DNA of 64,000 bases, from positions 1,302,001 to 1,366,000 of the forward strand of contig NZ_HG916855.1 of the NCBI RefSeq assembly GCF_000577275.2, given 5' to 3'. This document shows positions 44,333-53,781 of this stretch, one piece after another. A program made the position numbers and the translations under genes. Position 1 is the stretch's first letter, and every line of letters starts with the position of its first letter. The notes below the pieces were generated by a model. It did no database searches and was not told the DNA's origin. It was given only the letters and a program-made list of their open reading frames with translations. Source of the stretch: Rhizobium favelukesii. GTDB taxonomy: Bacteria; Pseudomonadota; Alphaproteobacteria; Rhizobiales; Rhizobiaceae.

Positions 44333-46225
44333 ATGAAGACCTCGATTGCAACGGTAACGCTGAGCGGTGAACTGCCGGAGAAACTCGAAGCCATTGCACA
44401 AGCAGGCTTCGATGGCGTCGAGATTTTCGAGAACGACTTCCTGGCCTTTGACGGAAGCCCTGCCGATGTCGGCAAGATGGCGAGAGATCTCGGACTGGAA
44501 ATAACGCTCTTCCAGCCCTTCCGAGATTTCGAGGGCATGCCGGATGCGCTTCGAAGCCGCACATTCGACCGGGCCGAACGCAAGTTCGACGTCATGCAGG
44601 AACTCGGGACCGGAATGGTTCTTGTCTGCTCGAACGTCTCGCAGGCCGCTCTTGGCGGCATCGATCGCGCCGCCGCCGACTTTCATGAGCTTGGCGAGCG
44701 AGCTGCCAAACGCGGCCTCAAGGTCGGTTATGAAGCACTTGCCTGGGGTCGTTATGTCAACGATCACCGCGATGCCTGGGAGATCGTACGCCGCGCCGAT
44801 CATCCAAATGTCGGGCTGATCCTCGATAGCTTCCATTCGCTGTCGCGAAAGATCGACATCAACTCGATCCGCTCGATCCCAAAGGAGAAGATCTTCATCG
44901 TGCAATTGGCCGATGCGCCGATGATCGACATGGATCTGCTCTATTGGAGCCGCCATTTTCGCAACATGCCGGGCGAGGGCGATCTACCGGTCACCGCTTT
45001 TGCCGAGGCTGTGGCGTCGACGGGCTATGACGGCTATTTTTCGCTCGAAATCTTCAATGACCAGTTCCGCGGCGGCTCTACGCGGGCAATTGCGGCCGAC
45101 GGCCACCGGTCGCTGATCTATCTGGCCGATCAGGTTCGCCGCAGTGTGAAGACGCCGATCGGTGTTCCCATGCCCGAGCGCGCTACCGTCAAAGGCGTCG
45201 GCTTCGTCGAGTTTGCAACGGACGAGGACGAAGCCGGCGAACTGATCGCTCTGCTCCACACTCTCGGCTTCCGCAAGGCAGCCGTTCATCGCTCGAAAAA
45301 GGTCACCCTGTTTGAACAGGGCAATATCCGCATTCTCGTCAACGTCGATACCGCAGGCTTTGCAGGTGCGGCCTACGCAGTCCACGGTACATCTGCCTAC
45401 GCGCTGGCCCTCGTCGTCGATGATGCTGGCGAAGCCTACGCCCGTGCGCTGGCGCTCGATGCCGAACCTTTTCGCCAGCCCGTTGCCGATGATGAGCTGG
45501 AATTCCCCGCCATTCGCGCTGTGGGTGGCGGCCTGATCTATCTCATCGATGACAAAAGCCCGCTCGGCCGGTTTTCGGAGATCGACTTCGAGGCCGTTTC
45601 TGCAACAAGGAGCGATGCTGCGGATGCCGGGCTGCTGCACATCGATCACATCGCGCAGACGGTGGCCTATGAGGAAATGCTGACCTGGCTGCTCTTCTAC
45701 ACATCGATCTTCAAGACCGGAAAGACACCGATGGTGGATATCATCGATCCGAGCGGGGTCGTGCGCAGCCAGGTCATCGAGAATGAGCCCGGTACGCTGC
45801 GCATCACCATGAATGGCGCCGAAAATCGCCGCACGCTCGCCGGCCACTTCATCGCCGAACAGTTCGGTTCGGGGATCCAGCATCTGGCATTTTCGACCGA
45901 TGACATATTCGCCACCGCGCGTCAGCTTCGAAAGAGAGGATTCAAGCCGCTCCATATCTCGCCAAACTACTACGACGATGTCGAAGCCCGCTTCGGCTTG
46001 CAACCTGATCTGACCGAACGGCTGAAAGCGGAAAACATCCTCTATGACCGTGACGAGCATGGTGAATATCTGCAACTCTACAGCGGCACATATGGCGAGG
46101 GCTTCTTCTTCGAGATTGTCGAGCGCCGCGGCTATCGCGGCTATGGAGCCGCAAACGCCATTTTCCGCATTGCCGCGCTGAAGAAGCTGATGAGGCCGGA
46201 GGGTATTCCGAAGGACGCCGGTTGA
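44333..46225 (+). CDS. quiC: 3-dehydroshikimate dehydratase fused to an HPPD-like domain (QuiC1 type)
   Basis: 630 residues in two parts. Residues 1 to about 285 are a xylose-isomerase-like barrel, QAGFDGVEIFENDFLAF, NVGLILDSFHSLSRKID, and IVQLADAPMIDMDLLYWSRH, the pattern of 3-dehydroshikimate dehydratases that form protocatechuate. Residues from about 290 form a VOC/HPPD-like part with metal-ligand candidates in LLHIDHIAQTVAYEEM, GIQHLAFSTDDIFATARQLR and FFFEIVERRGYRGYG. This fusion is known from quinate/shikimate catabolism in pseudomonads. Divergent from the transporter operon; ends 11 bp before a GntR gene on the other strand. Confidence 0.9.
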   Translation: MKTSIATVTLSGELPEKLEAIAQAGFDGVEIFENDFLAFDGSPADVGKMARDLGLEITLFQPFRDFEGMPDALRSRTFDRAERKFDVMQELGTGMVLVCSNVSQAALGGIDRAAADFHELGERAAKRGLKVGYEALAWGRYVNDHRDAWEIVRRADHPNVGLILDSFHSLSRKIDINSIRSIPKEKIFIVQLADAPMIDMDLLYWSRHFRNMPGEGDLPVTAFAEAVASTGYDGYFSLEIFNDQFRGGSTRAIAADGHRSLIYLADQVRRSVKTPIGVPMPERATVKGVGFVEFATDEDEAGELIALLHTLGFRKAAVHRSKKVTLFEQGNIRILVNVDTAGFAGAAYAVHGTSAYALALVVDDAGEAYARALALDAEPFRQPVADDELEFPAIRAVGGGLIYLIDDKSPLGRFSEIDFEAVSATRSDAADAGLLHIDHIAQTVAYEEMLTWLLFYTSIFKTGKTPMVDIIDPSGVVRSQVIENEPGTLRITMNGAENRRTLAGHFIAEQFGSGIQHLAFSTDDIFATARQLRKRGFKPLHISPNYYDDVEARFGLQPDLTERLKAENILYDRDEHGEYLQLYSGTYGEGFFFEIVERRGYRGYGAANAIFRIAALKKLMRPEGIPKDAG

Positions 46226-46236
46226 TCAGACACGGG

Positions 46237-46911
46237 TCAGGTGATACGCCCGCTTTTCAGCACGTGTTTCACGCCGCTTTGGACATGCCGTCGGATCACA
46301 GCCCGAGCGCCCTCGATATCGCGCTTCAAGGCGAGCTCGAAGAGAAGCCTGTGGTCATCAACGACCGCCTTGCCGCGGAAACTCCGGGCCAGCATGTGGT
46401 AGCGCAGAAATCGTTCGAACACCGATGAGAGTGTGGCCATCAGCGTCGCGGAATCACAAGCCGATACGATCGCCCGGTGAAACTCCCAGTCGTAGCGCAC
46501 CCAATCGACGGTCCGCGAGGCATCGCCGGCGAGCAGCTTTTTCTCCGCAGCCGCCAGTTTATGATGAGCCGCCACGATGCGTCCTTCCCATTCGAGATTT
46601 CCGGCCGCAAAGGACAGGCCGATCGCATGGGTTTCAAGGACGGTGCGAAGATCGGCGAGTTCCTCGAGTTCCTTGCGCGACGCGACGCTCACTTCGAAGC
46701 CACGCTGCCCTTCGGCCAACACCAGGTTCTCCGTGGTCAGACGGCTTAATATTTCGCGCAGCGACGACACGCTGATCGAATAGCGTTCCTTGGCTTGCTC
46801 GAGTTTGATCTTCGCACCAGGTGCCAAGGCTCCAGAAATAATGTCCCGACGGATCTGCCGGAAGACCACATCGCTGACGGTCTCGGAGGGTTCACCAGCA
46901 ATTTTTAGCAT
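46237..46911 (-). CDS. GntR/FadR-family (FCD) regulator, first of two paralogues
   Basis: 224 residues from the ATG at 46911 (MLKIAGEPSETVSDVVFRQI), which has GAGG upstream; a TTG start seven codons earlier is possible. The winged helix includes ERYSISVSSLREILSRLTTE. The FCD effector domain has LADLRTVLETHAIGLSFAAG and RYDWEFHRAIVSACDSATLM with the metal-type Asp/His. It converges with the quiC-like gene and is followed upstream by a second GntR gene, 46 bp away, with which it shares the phrases AEGQRGFEV and YDWEFH. Likely controls the adjacent quinate/shikimate-like cluster. Confidence 0.9.
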   Translation of the reverse strand: MLKIAGEPSETVSDVVFRQIRRDIISGALAPGAKIKLEQAKERYSISVSSLREILSRLTTENLVLAEGQRGFEVSVASRKELEELADLRTVLETHAIGLSFAAGNLEWEGRIVAAHHKLAAAEKKLLAGDASRTVDWVRYDWEFHRAIVSACDSATLMATLSSVFERFLRYHMLARSFRGKAVVDDHRLLFELALKRDIEGARAVIRRHVQSGVKHVLKSGRIT

Positions 46912-46957
46912 AAGATCCTCTGCTTTGCGCAAGCGTCAATGCGCGTAATGAATGCCG

Positions 46958-47644
46958 TCATGGTTTTACCGGAGAGGCCAATAGCAGCCCTTTTCCAAGC
47001 GCATGTTCGACGCCTCCTTGTATGTGACGCTGAAGAATTTTCTTTGCCGTCTTGCTGTCGCGCAGCAAGGCGACCTCCAGAAGCTGCCGGTGTTCCTGTT
47101 CGGCAACACCGCCACGATAGGACAGCGCAACCATCTGATATCGCAGATATTTGTCGAACACGGCCGAGTGTGTCTCCATAAGCAGCCGCGATCCGCAGGC
47201 GGAAATCAGGGCCTGGTGAAACTCCCAGTCATAGCGTTTCCAGTCTTCCGCCTTGCTGGTGTCGCCCGAAGCCATCACCTCTTCCATGCGCGCCAGCTTG
47301 TAGTGGGCCGACACAAGCCTTGCTTCCCATTCGACATCGCCTTGTTCGAACGACTGCTCAAGCGCGTGCTCTTCGAGAAGCAGGCGCAAAGCGGCGATCT
47401 CTTTGAGGTCCGCAACAGACACGCGCGCGACTTCAAACCCCCTTTGGCCTTCGGCCACGACGAGCCCTTCGGACGTCAGACGGTTCAAAATCTCCCTGAG
47501 CGTGCTGACGCTCGTCGCGTAGGTACCCTTCAAATTCTCCAGCTTGAGCTTCTGACCCGGCGCAAGCCGACCGAATATGATGTCTGATCGTATTTGCCGG
47601 TAACCGCTTTCAGCGACAGTTTCATCCGCAATTTCCTGCCGCAT
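46958..47644 (-). CDS. GntR/FadR-family (FCD) regulator, second paralogue
   Basis: 228 residues. The winged helix reads GYRQIRSDIIFGRLAPGQKL and YATSVSTLREILNRLTSEGL; the FCD domain has LRLLLEEHALEQSFEQGD and RYDWEFHQALISACGSRLLM. It is clearly a paralogue of the GntR protein encoded at 46237-46911 (shared AEGQRGFEV, YDWEFH and SACxS phrases, equal length). GGAGAGAGCTG precedes the ATG. The pair suggests a duplication with split control, or regulators that form mixed dimers. Confidence 0.9.
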   Translation of the reverse strand: MRQEIADETVAESGYRQIRSDIIFGRLAPGQKLKLENLKGTYATSVSTLREILNRLTSEGLVVAEGQRGFEVARVSVADLKEIAALRLLLEEHALEQSFEQGDVEWEARLVSAHYKLARMEEVMASGDTSKAEDWKRYDWEFHQALISACGSRLLMETHSAVFDKYLRYQMVALSYRGGVAEQEHRQLLEVALLRDSKTAKKILQRHIQGGVEHALGKGLLLASPVKP

Positions 47645-48076
47645 CAGCTCTCTCCGAGATTTTTCTTTTCGTCATATATAAACGGACAGCTAGGTCAAAT
47701 TCAATAAGCAGCGCAGATGGTCGGCTCAATCATGAGAAGTGAGGTTGCTCGGCCGTGGTCATCAGAACAAGTCCGTTCTCAAGCGTGCGCGGCGGGAAAG
47801 GATGACGGGTTTGCTTGATGATCTGTCGCTGCGGCGCCTGTGCCTTCCTGGTGTTGTGATCTCAAAAGGGAACCACGCGCTGCAGGATGGTAGGTCGCGA
47901 CGATTTTCCGATGCGATGATCATCGTCGCAATCAATTCGTCGACGTTCGATCGAGAGGATGACGGAGCACCGCTCTAATAAGGAACCCTCACGCCCCTTC
48001 CTCGTCTCCGCGCCATGCCTGCCTTCCATGTCAATCACAAACCCCGTGCAGCAAGGTTCGCGCAAAGCCCGAAGGG
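47645..48076. other. Intergenic region without recognised gene
   Basis: 432 bases between the second GntR gene and napC. The GntR promoter is expected at 47645-47720 (AT-rich, CATATATAAACGGAC). Frames further on, such as 47739-47978 (+), look like noise. The run AGGTCAAATTCAATAAG at 47690-47706 shares TTTGACC with the region upstream of quiC (TATTTGACC at 44211-44219), possibly a common regulatory word. Confidence 0.35.
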
Positions 48077-48793
48077 TTATTCCAGTACATCAATCGACGC
48101 TGCGTGCGCCTTGGCTATGGCGTCCCGAAGGTCGTCGATCGGCGTCGCCTTCACCATCTTCTTGCCCTCGAGCTCTTTGGGCACCTTCCAGCCAGGATCG
48201 ATGCCTTCCATATTCGGCAGCTCGTGGGCAATCCCCTTGTGACAATCGATGCAAGTAGCCTGACCCGACAGAAGATATCGGGTGTGGATTTCCGCTGCGC
48301 GCTGCGTCTGCTTTTGCAAGTCCATCGCCACCGAGGAGTGGCAGTTGCGACACTCCAGACTATCGTTGGCCTTCATCCTGGCCCATTCGTGCTGGGCAAG
48401 TTCCAGTCGCTTCTCCAGGAATTTAGGCCGGGTGTTTATCGTGCCGAACATTTTTCCCCAGACTTCTTTGGAAGCCTGCATCTTGCGAGCGATCTTGTCG
48501 GTCCATTGGTGCGGCACATGGCAGTCGGGACAGGTGGCGCGCACTCCCGAGCGGTTCGAGAAATGGATGGTGCGCGAAAGCTCCTGGTATACATTGTCAT
48601 GCATCTCGTGGCAGGACGTGCAGAACTTTTCGGTATTGGTGAGCTCAAGTGCCGTGTTGAATGCGCCCCAGAACATAACGCCGCCAATGAAGCCTCCGAG
48701 TGTCAGGACGCCTAGCCCGATTGTCGCCGCCGGTGTTATGAGGATCGACCAGGCCCACGAAATCGCGTTCTTGATCCAGGCCATCGTCGTCAT
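48077..48793 (-). CDS. napC: Periplasmic nitrate reductase quinol dehydrogenase NapC (tetraheme c-type)
   Basis: 238 residues. An N-terminal membrane helix ([20 protein letters not shown], then [17 protein letters not shown]) anchors the protein. Four heme-binding sites CTSCH, CPDCH, CRNCH and CIDCH are present. NapC oxidises quinol and reduces NapB. The start ATG at 48793 overlaps the napB stop as ATGA; a GTG one codon earlier also exists. It is the last gene of napEFDABC, as in other alphaproteobacteria. Confidence 0.97.
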   Translation of the reverse strand: MTTMAWIKNAISWAWSILITPAATIGLGVLTLGGFIGGVMFWGAFNTALELTNTEKFCTSCHEMHDNVYQELSRTIHFSNRSGVRATCPDCHVPHQWTDKIARKMQASKEVWGKMFGTINTRPKFLEKRLELAQHEWARMKANDSLECRNCHSSVAMDLQKQTQRAAEIHTRYLLSGQATCIDCHKGIAHELPNMEGIDPGWKVPKELEGKKMVKATPIDDLRDAIAKAHAASIDVLE

Positions 48794-49296
48794 CACTCGC
48801 TCCCGGCCGGCTTGAATCCCAACTCGCTCATGTCTCGGAAGGTGTTGTTCACCAGCGGCCGGACGTCCGCCTGCGGCACGTGGCAGGCGGTGCAGAAGTA
48901 GCGCCGCGGCGAAACGTCGGCGATCATCTGGCCGTCGCGCGTCATGTAGTGCGTCACGCTGATCATCGGGGCGCCGGAGTCCTGGATGAACTCGCGCTTA
49001 TGGCAGGACATGCACCGGTTGGCATTCACCGACAGCTCGTAGCCTTCGATCGAATGGGGGATCACCGGCGGCTGGTCGGGATAGGCCCGCATCCGGCGCT
49101 GGTCGTCGACGATCCATTTCGGCAGCGGGCCTGCGGGGCCCGTCGCCATCGAGGGTGTCCGTCCAACCAGCTGGGGCGCCGTTGAGACTATCACCTGGGC
49201 AATTGCGGTCGTCGCGACAAACAGCAAAAGACCTGCCGCGACCGCCATCCATTCGGGCCGCCTCAAACGAAGACGGGAACAATCTTGACCGCGCAT
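48793..49296 (-). CDS. napB: Periplasmic nitrate reductase diheme cytochrome subunit NapB
   Basis: 167 residues. A signal/anchor helix ([20 protein letters not shown]) is followed by the two heme sites CMSCH and CTACH, with [20 protein letters not shown] between them giving axial His residues. It passes electrons from NapC to NapA. The gene starts inside the napA end (34-bp overlap), behind a weak ACGGA site, and ends in ATGA with napC, so the whole operon is coupled. Confidence 0.96.
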   Translation of the reverse strand: MRGQDCSRLRLRRPEWMAVAAGLLLFVATTAIAQVIVSTAPQLVGRTPSMATGPAGPLPKWIVDDQRRMRAYPDQPPVIPHSIEGYELSVNANRCMSCHKREFIQDSGAPMISVTHYMTRDGQMIADVSPRRYFCTACHVPQADVRPLVNNTFRDMSELGFKPAGSE

Positions 49297-51770
49297 TTTT
49301 TGTAATCCGTCTGTTTGGAGATGGGATCGGTGGCGTCCAGAGTAACCTTGTTGATCAGCTGGCTGGCATCGAACCAGGGGACGAAAATGACGCCGGGCGG
49401 CATACGGTTGCGACCACGGGTTTCGACGCGCGAACGGATCTCGCCGCGCCGCGAGACGATGCGGACCTCAGCGCCCTGATTGATGCGGCGCTTGCGCGCG
49501 TCCTCGGCATTCATGAAGACACGCGCGCCGGGGAATGCCTTGAAGAGCTCGGGCACCCGCATCGTCATCGACCCAGAATGCCAATGCTCCAGCACGCGGC
49601 CCGTCACCAGCCAGAAGTCGTACTCCTCGTCCGGGGACTCGGCCGGAGGCTCGTAGGGTACTGCGAGGATGACCGCCTTGCCGTCCGGCTGGCCGTAGAA
49701 GTTCACGCCTTCCCCCGGCTTCACGAAGGGATCGAAGCCCTCGCGATAGCGCCACAGCGTCTCCTTGCCGTTGACGACCGGCCAACGCAGCCCGCGAACC
49801 TCGTGGTAGGTGTCGAAGGGTGCGAGATCGTGACCGTGGCCGCGCCCGAACGTGGCGTATTCCTCGAACAGGCCCTTCTGGATATAGAAGCCGAAGGCCT
49901 TGGCCTCGTTGTTGTCGTAGTCCGGATTGACCTCGCTGAGCAGAAAGCGGTCGACCTGGCCATTGCGGAAGATCACCTCAAACAATGTCTTGCCGCGATA
50001 TTCGGGATTGGCATCGAGAATATCGGCAGGCCAGACCTCGTCGGTCGTGAAGCGCTTCGAAAACTCGGCGATCTGCCACAGGTCCGACCTGGCCTCACCT
50101 GGCGCCTGGACGAGCTGGCGCCAGAGCTGGGTGCGACGTTCGGCGTTGCCGTAGCCGCCCTCCTTCTCCACCCACATGGCGGCCGGCAAGATCAGGTCGG
50201 CACTCATCGCCGTAACCGTCGGATAGGCATCGGAAACGACGATGAAGTTGTCCGGGTTGCGATAGCCCTGCCAGGTCTCGTTGCTTGTATTGGGAGCAGC
50301 CTGGATGTTGTTGTTGACCTGCACCCAGTAGAAATTCAGCTTGCCGTCCTTCAGCATGCGGTCCTGCTGGACGGCGTGATACCCCGGCTTGTCGGGGATG
50401 ATGCCATTCGGGATGCGCCAGATTTCCTCTGCACGCTCGCGATGCTCGGGATTGGTCACCACCATGTCGGCCGGAAGCCGATGGGCAAAAGTGCCAACCT
50501 CGCGTGCCGTCCCGCAGGCGGAGGGCTGCCCTGTCAGCGAGAACGGACTGTTGCCGGGCTCCGATATCTTTCCGGTCAGAAGGTGAATGTTGTAGACCAT
50601 CTGATTGGCCCAGACGCCGCGCACATGCTGGTTGAAGCCCATCGTCCAGAGCGACATCACCTTGCGGTCGGGATCGGCGTAGAGCTCCGCCAGTTGCTTG
50701 AGGAACCCGGGATCGACGCCGGACAATTCGGCCGCCTTTTCAAGCGTATATTCGGAGACGAACGCCTTGAAGGTCTCGAAATCCGAAGGTTCCATCTTCG
50801 TTGGATCGGCCGAATTGGCAGCGTTGATTTCCATCGGATCGTCCGGCCGCCGGCCGTAGCCGATATCGGTGACGCCGATGGCGAACCGCGTGTGCCGCTC
50901 TACGAAGTCCTGATTCACCCGGCCGGTCTGGATGATGTGGTTGGCGATATAGTTGAGGATCGCCAGATCCGTTCCCGGCTTGAAGATGATCGGAATGTCC
51001 GCAAGGTCCATGCTGCGGTGGGTGAACGTGGAAAGTACCGCGACGCGAACATGTGGATGCCCGAGCCTGCGGTCGGCAACGCGCGTCCACAGGATCGGGT
51101 GCATCTCGGCCATGTTCGAGCCCCACAGCACGAAGGCGTCGGCATGCTCGAAATCGTCATAGACGCCCATAGGCTCGTCCATGCCGAAGGTGCGCATAAA
51201 TGCGTAGGCCGCCGATGCCATGCAGTGCCGGGCGTTGGGATCCAGATTGTTGGAACGGAAGCCAGCCCGCATGAGCTTGGTTGCCGCATAGCCTTCGAAG
51301 ATCGTCCATTGTCCCGAGCCGAACATGCCGATGGCCGTCGGACCCTTGTCCTTCAGCACTTTCTTGCACTGTTCGGCCATCACGTCGAAGGCCTCGTCCC
51401 AGGTCACCGGTTCGAACTCGCCATCCTTGGCGTAAACACCGTTGCGCTTGCGCAAGAGCGGCTTCGTCAGCCGATCCTCGCCGTACATGATCTTCGAGAG
51501 GAAATAACCCTTGATGCAATTCAGGCCGCGATTGACCTCGGCCTGCATGTCGCCGTGCGTGGCAACGACCTGCCCTTCCTTGACGCCGACCATGACGCCG
51601 CATCCGGTCCCGCAGAAGCGGCATGGTGCCTTCGACCACTTGATCTGAAGCGCCTCGACGCCGCCCGGCACCGGCTGGGCGGCAGCGGGAAGTGCTATAC
51701 CCGCCGTCGCGGCGGCAATTCCGGCGGCGTGCGCCTTCAGGATGTCACGTCGCGTCAGTGTTCCTGTCAT
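49263..51770 (-). CDS. napA: Periplasmic nitrate reductase catalytic subunit NapA
   Basis: 835 residues. TAT signal [20 protein letters not shown]. The 4Fe-4S motif is C-x2-C-x3-C-x27-C starting CRFCGTGC. The molybdenum-binding Cys is in [13 protein letters not shown]. Bis-MGD binding sequences follow ([50 protein letters not shown]). It reduces nitrate to nitrite in the periplasm with electrons from NapB. The start at 51770 follows GAGGAGATGGGCG. It overlaps napD. Confidence 0.98.
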   Translation of the reverse strand: MTGTLTRRDILKAHAAGIAAATAGIALPAAAQPVPGGVEALQIKWSKAPCRFCGTGCGVMVGVKEGQVVATHGDMQAEVNRGLNCIKGYFLSKIMYGEDRLTKPLLRKRNGVYAKDGEFEPVTWDEAFDVMAEQCKKVLKDKGPTAIGMFGSGQWTIFEGYAATKLMRAGFRSNNLDPNARHCMASAAYAFMRTFGMDEPMGVYDDFEHADAFVLWGSNMAEMHPILWTRVADRRLGHPHVRVAVLSTFTHRSMDLADIPIIFKPGTDLAILNYIANHIIQTGRVNQDFVERHTRFAIGVTDIGYGRRPDDPMEINAANSADPTKMEPSDFETFKAFVSEYTLEKAAELSGVDPGFLKQLAELYADPDRKVMSLWTMGFNQHVRGVWANQMVYNIHLLTGKISEPGNSPFSLTGQPSACGTAREVGTFAHRLPADMVVTNPEHRERAEEIWRIPNGIIPDKPGYHAVQQDRMLKDGKLNFYWVQVNNNIQAAPNTSNETWQGYRNPDNFIVVSDAYPTVTAMSADLILPAAMWVEKEGGYGNAERRTQLWRQLVQAPGEARSDLWQIAEFSKRFTTDEVWPADILDANPEYRGKTLFEVIFRNGQVDRFLLSEVNPDYDNNEAKAFGFYIQKGLFEEYATFGRGHGHDLAPFDTYHEVRGLRWPVVNGKETLWRYREGFDPFVKPGEGVNFYGQPDGKAVILAVPYEPPAESPDEEYDFWLVTGRVLEHWHSGSMTMRVPELFKAFPGARVFMNAEDARKRRINQGAEVRIVSRRGEIRSRVETRGRNRMPPGVIFVPWFDASQLINKVTLDATDPISKQTDYKKCAVKIVPVFV

Positions 51771-52029
51771 CGCCCATCTCCTCTGTCTCGACATGCTCGA
51801 AAACCATGTTCGCAGCGATCACGCCCTCCAGGAGCGATATGCGCGACAGGCACTCGCCGAGCATGCCCGTACTCGTTCCCTCGATCACGACGACGATCTT
51901 GCCGTCGGCATGACCATGAACTTCGACATTCTCCATAGCGGCGAGTGCCGAAAGGACAGCCTCAGTACCGAATGGCAGGGTCGCAATAACCGCACTCGAT
52001 ACGTGATAGCGTGTTCTGTTTTCAGACAT
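51745..52029 (-). CDS. napD: NapD, chaperone for NapA export
   Basis: 94 residues. NapD family: [20 protein letters not shown] and [20 protein letters not shown] give the ferredoxin-like fold. It binds the NapA TAT signal until cofactor insertion is complete. The gene overlaps napA by 26 bp and napF by 8 bp. Confidence 0.95.
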   Translation of the reverse strand: MSENRTRYHVSSAVIATLPFGTEAVLSALAAMENVEVHGHADGKIVVVIEGTSTGMLGECLSRISLLEGVIAANMVFEHVETEEMGDDRNTDAT

Positions 52030-52525
52030 CGGTCTCTTCCATGCTCCGGGGCTCGATTGCGATCGCGCCGACCGGACAGATGCCTATGCATCCGCCGCAA
52101 CCGCTGCAGATATCGAAGTCGAGTTCAGGGGCGAACGGGCCACCAATGCGCGGGCGGAAGCGGATGGCCTGTATTGGACACGCTTCCGCGGATGACTGGC
52201 AGGCGATATTCCGCTTCGCCAGACACTCAGGGCTAATGACGGCGCCGTGAGGAAATTGCTCGATGTGTGATGACGAAAATACCGGTTCCGGGCATGCCTG
52301 CCTGCACTCATCACAGAAGGTGCACTCGCCCAGAGTGAAATCGACGAACGGCAGTCCGTCGGCGAGATGGATTATGCCGGTGGGACATCGCTCTTCGCAC
52401 AGCCCGCATCCGGAGCACGCCTCGATGAGCTTTTCAACAGACGTTCCAGGCGGGCAGACCCTGACATGAACTGCCGCTCGATTGCCTGAAAAGAACTGAC
52501 GTCTTGAGATTTGTTGCGGAGCCAT
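52022..52525 (-). CDS. napF: NapF, ferredoxin-type maturation protein
   Basis: 167 residues. Three 4Fe-4S motifs are visible: CSGCGLCEERCP, CTFCDECRQACP and CSGCGGCIGICP. NapF is cytoplasmic and is thought to load or reduce the NapA iron-sulfur cluster before export. It starts MAPQQISRRQFFSGNR, an Arg-rich N-terminus usual for the family. Confidence 0.95.
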   Translation of the reverse strand: MAPQQISRRQFFSGNRAAVHVRVCPPGTSVEKLIEACSGCGLCEERCPTGIIHLADGLPFVDFTLGECTFCDECRQACPEPVFSSSHIEQFPHGAVISPECLAKRNIACQSSAEACPIQAIRFRPRIGGPFAPELDFDICSGCGGCIGICPVGAIAIEPRSMEETDV

Positions 52526-52532
52526 GGGCGTC

Positions 52533-52727
52533 TCAGTGCGCTGCTGGCGGCCCTGGAGGGCCGTAGACGACTTGGAACATCCAAACCAGGAACCCGTATC
52601 CTCCGACGACGCCTATCGCCACCAGCGGCCAAATTCCGAATGCCAATATGAGAAAAAGAAGCAGCTCGAGCCGCCGCCGGGAACGCGGGACATCGTTGCT
52701 TGGCACTTTCTGCGCAAGTTCACGCAT
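52533..52727 (-). CDS. napE: NapE, small membrane protein of the nap operon
   Basis: 64 residues with one central hydrophobic helix (LLLFLILAFGIWPLVAIGVV) and a short basic N-terminus (RSRRRLE). GAGGAGG precedes the ATG. It is the first gene of napEFDABC. Function unclear; NapE is dispensable in several species. The operon promoter lies in 52728-52988, where no convincing FNR/FixK box was found. Confidence 0.92.
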   Translation of the reverse strand: MRELAQKVPSNDVPRSRRRLELLLFLILAFGIWPLVAIGVVGGYGFLVWMFQVVYGPPGPPAAH

Positions 52728-52988
52728 CCGCGGCCTCCTCGCAACCGAGAATAACATAGGTCGGTTGTCATGGGTAGCGTGGCTTGCATTCTGCGCAACC
52801 AGACCGCGCGATTTTGAATTCAGTCGCTATTTCAGGTGCCGCAAAGGGAATGGCGGCCAGTCAGTCCGCCTCTATGACCATACCGCAGTGAGCTAGAAAA
52901 TCTCGGGCATCTTTAGCGAGACTTCCATCCATGACGCGAGCGGGGCGATAGTGTTCGCGAGCAAAGGCAGTAGAAACGATTGCTCAGT

Positions 52989-53189
52989 CTAATCCATCAG
53001 CAGGCGGGTAAGACTTTGCTCGTCCCGCACGCCGTCTTGATAAAAGTGCAGGATGGTGGACGCCAGCTGCTCTCGCTCCCCATTGGACATGGGCCGCTGC
53101 CCAGTCAGCCTATGAAATACGCGCTCGCACAGCGCTACGTCATCGTCCTGCAACGGTGCCTTGGTCGCCGCAATCAAACTCCGGATCAT
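52989..53189 (-). CDS. Small helical protein, member of a dispersed paralogous family
   Basis: 66 residues. MIRSLIAATKAPLQDDDVAL then CERVFHRLTGQRPM, followed by REQLASTILHFYQDGVRDEQ then SLTRLLMD. The last part resembles SAAISLFNQGHNTQEELTTL at 58409-58651 and AAKLLIRRFQEGATSSRALS at 35091-35375. The start at 53189 follows GAGGGC. Function unknown. Confidence 0.6.
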   Translation of the reverse strand: MIRSLIAATKAPLQDDDVALCERVFHRLTGQRPMSNGEREQLASTILHFYQDGVRDEQSLTRLLMD

Positions 53190-53459
53190 GTTTTGTCTGC
53201 CCTCAAGTTCTATAAAAATTAATAGGGCTGCACTACTGACCGTCAAGCGTGTGATCGTCGACAAAAGATCCGATTAGGGTTCAGGCGTTGGGGTATCAGC
53301 GCCGACAGGCGATCATTTCCGTGCAGGCTCATGACGGTTCACTCACCTGGGAGGAGCCCCACTTATGGATTGTTTGTCGTTCTTGATGTTTCGAAACGTA
53401 ACGATCAGCATTCATGCGATGATGCTGGCGGCGCGCAGCCCGCAGAAAAGATTGGGATG

Positions 53460-53588
53460 CTAAACGAAGGTCGCCTTGAACACAGCGATGAAGCCACCGA
53501 TGGCGACCACTGCGGCCAAAGCCATCGCCATGATTAAGACGCCATTGACGACCGGCCCGTTCTTGCTTGGATGATTGTTATCGACCAC
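53460..53588 (-). CDS. Small single-helix membrane protein (42 residues)
   Basis: GTG start (53588) with GAGAGG about 10 bases upstream. Reads VVDNNHPSKNGPVVNGVLIM then AMALAAVVAIGGFIAVFKAT and ends FV. A hydrophilic N-terminus precedes one clear membrane helix. Codon positions show the expected GC bias. No domain recognised. The rest of 53190-53459 shows nothing. Confidence 0.55.
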   Translation of the reverse strand: MVDNNHPSKNGPVVNGVLIMAMALAAVVAIGGFIAVFKATFV

Positions 53589-53781
53589 GCCCACTGCCTC
53601 TCATATCGTTATGCTCCTCCCGTTCTCACCCGCGAGGTATCTCTCGCGATCGATCGCGACGTATGCGCCACTGACTTTGCATACCACCTTTTGAGTAGGC
53701 ATTAGCGCTATTCTGCGAAGTTCAATGCAATGCAACTTATTGTACCATGGAGCAGTATTACTCTTTTCAAAGGAAGCCAGC

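Noticed and set aside
49155..51938. Very long plus-strand open frame of 927 codons
   Set aside because: It is the antisense shadow of napA: the minus strand shows full NapA motifs (TAT signal, 4Fe-4S, Mo-Cys), while the plus frame has no domain and odd composition.
52784..52798. TTGC-N7-GCAA inverted repeat upstream of napE as an FNR/FixK/NnrR box
   Set aside because: The half-site spacing is one base too long for the TTGAT-N4-ATCAA class and the inner bases do not match; no other box was found in 52728-52988.
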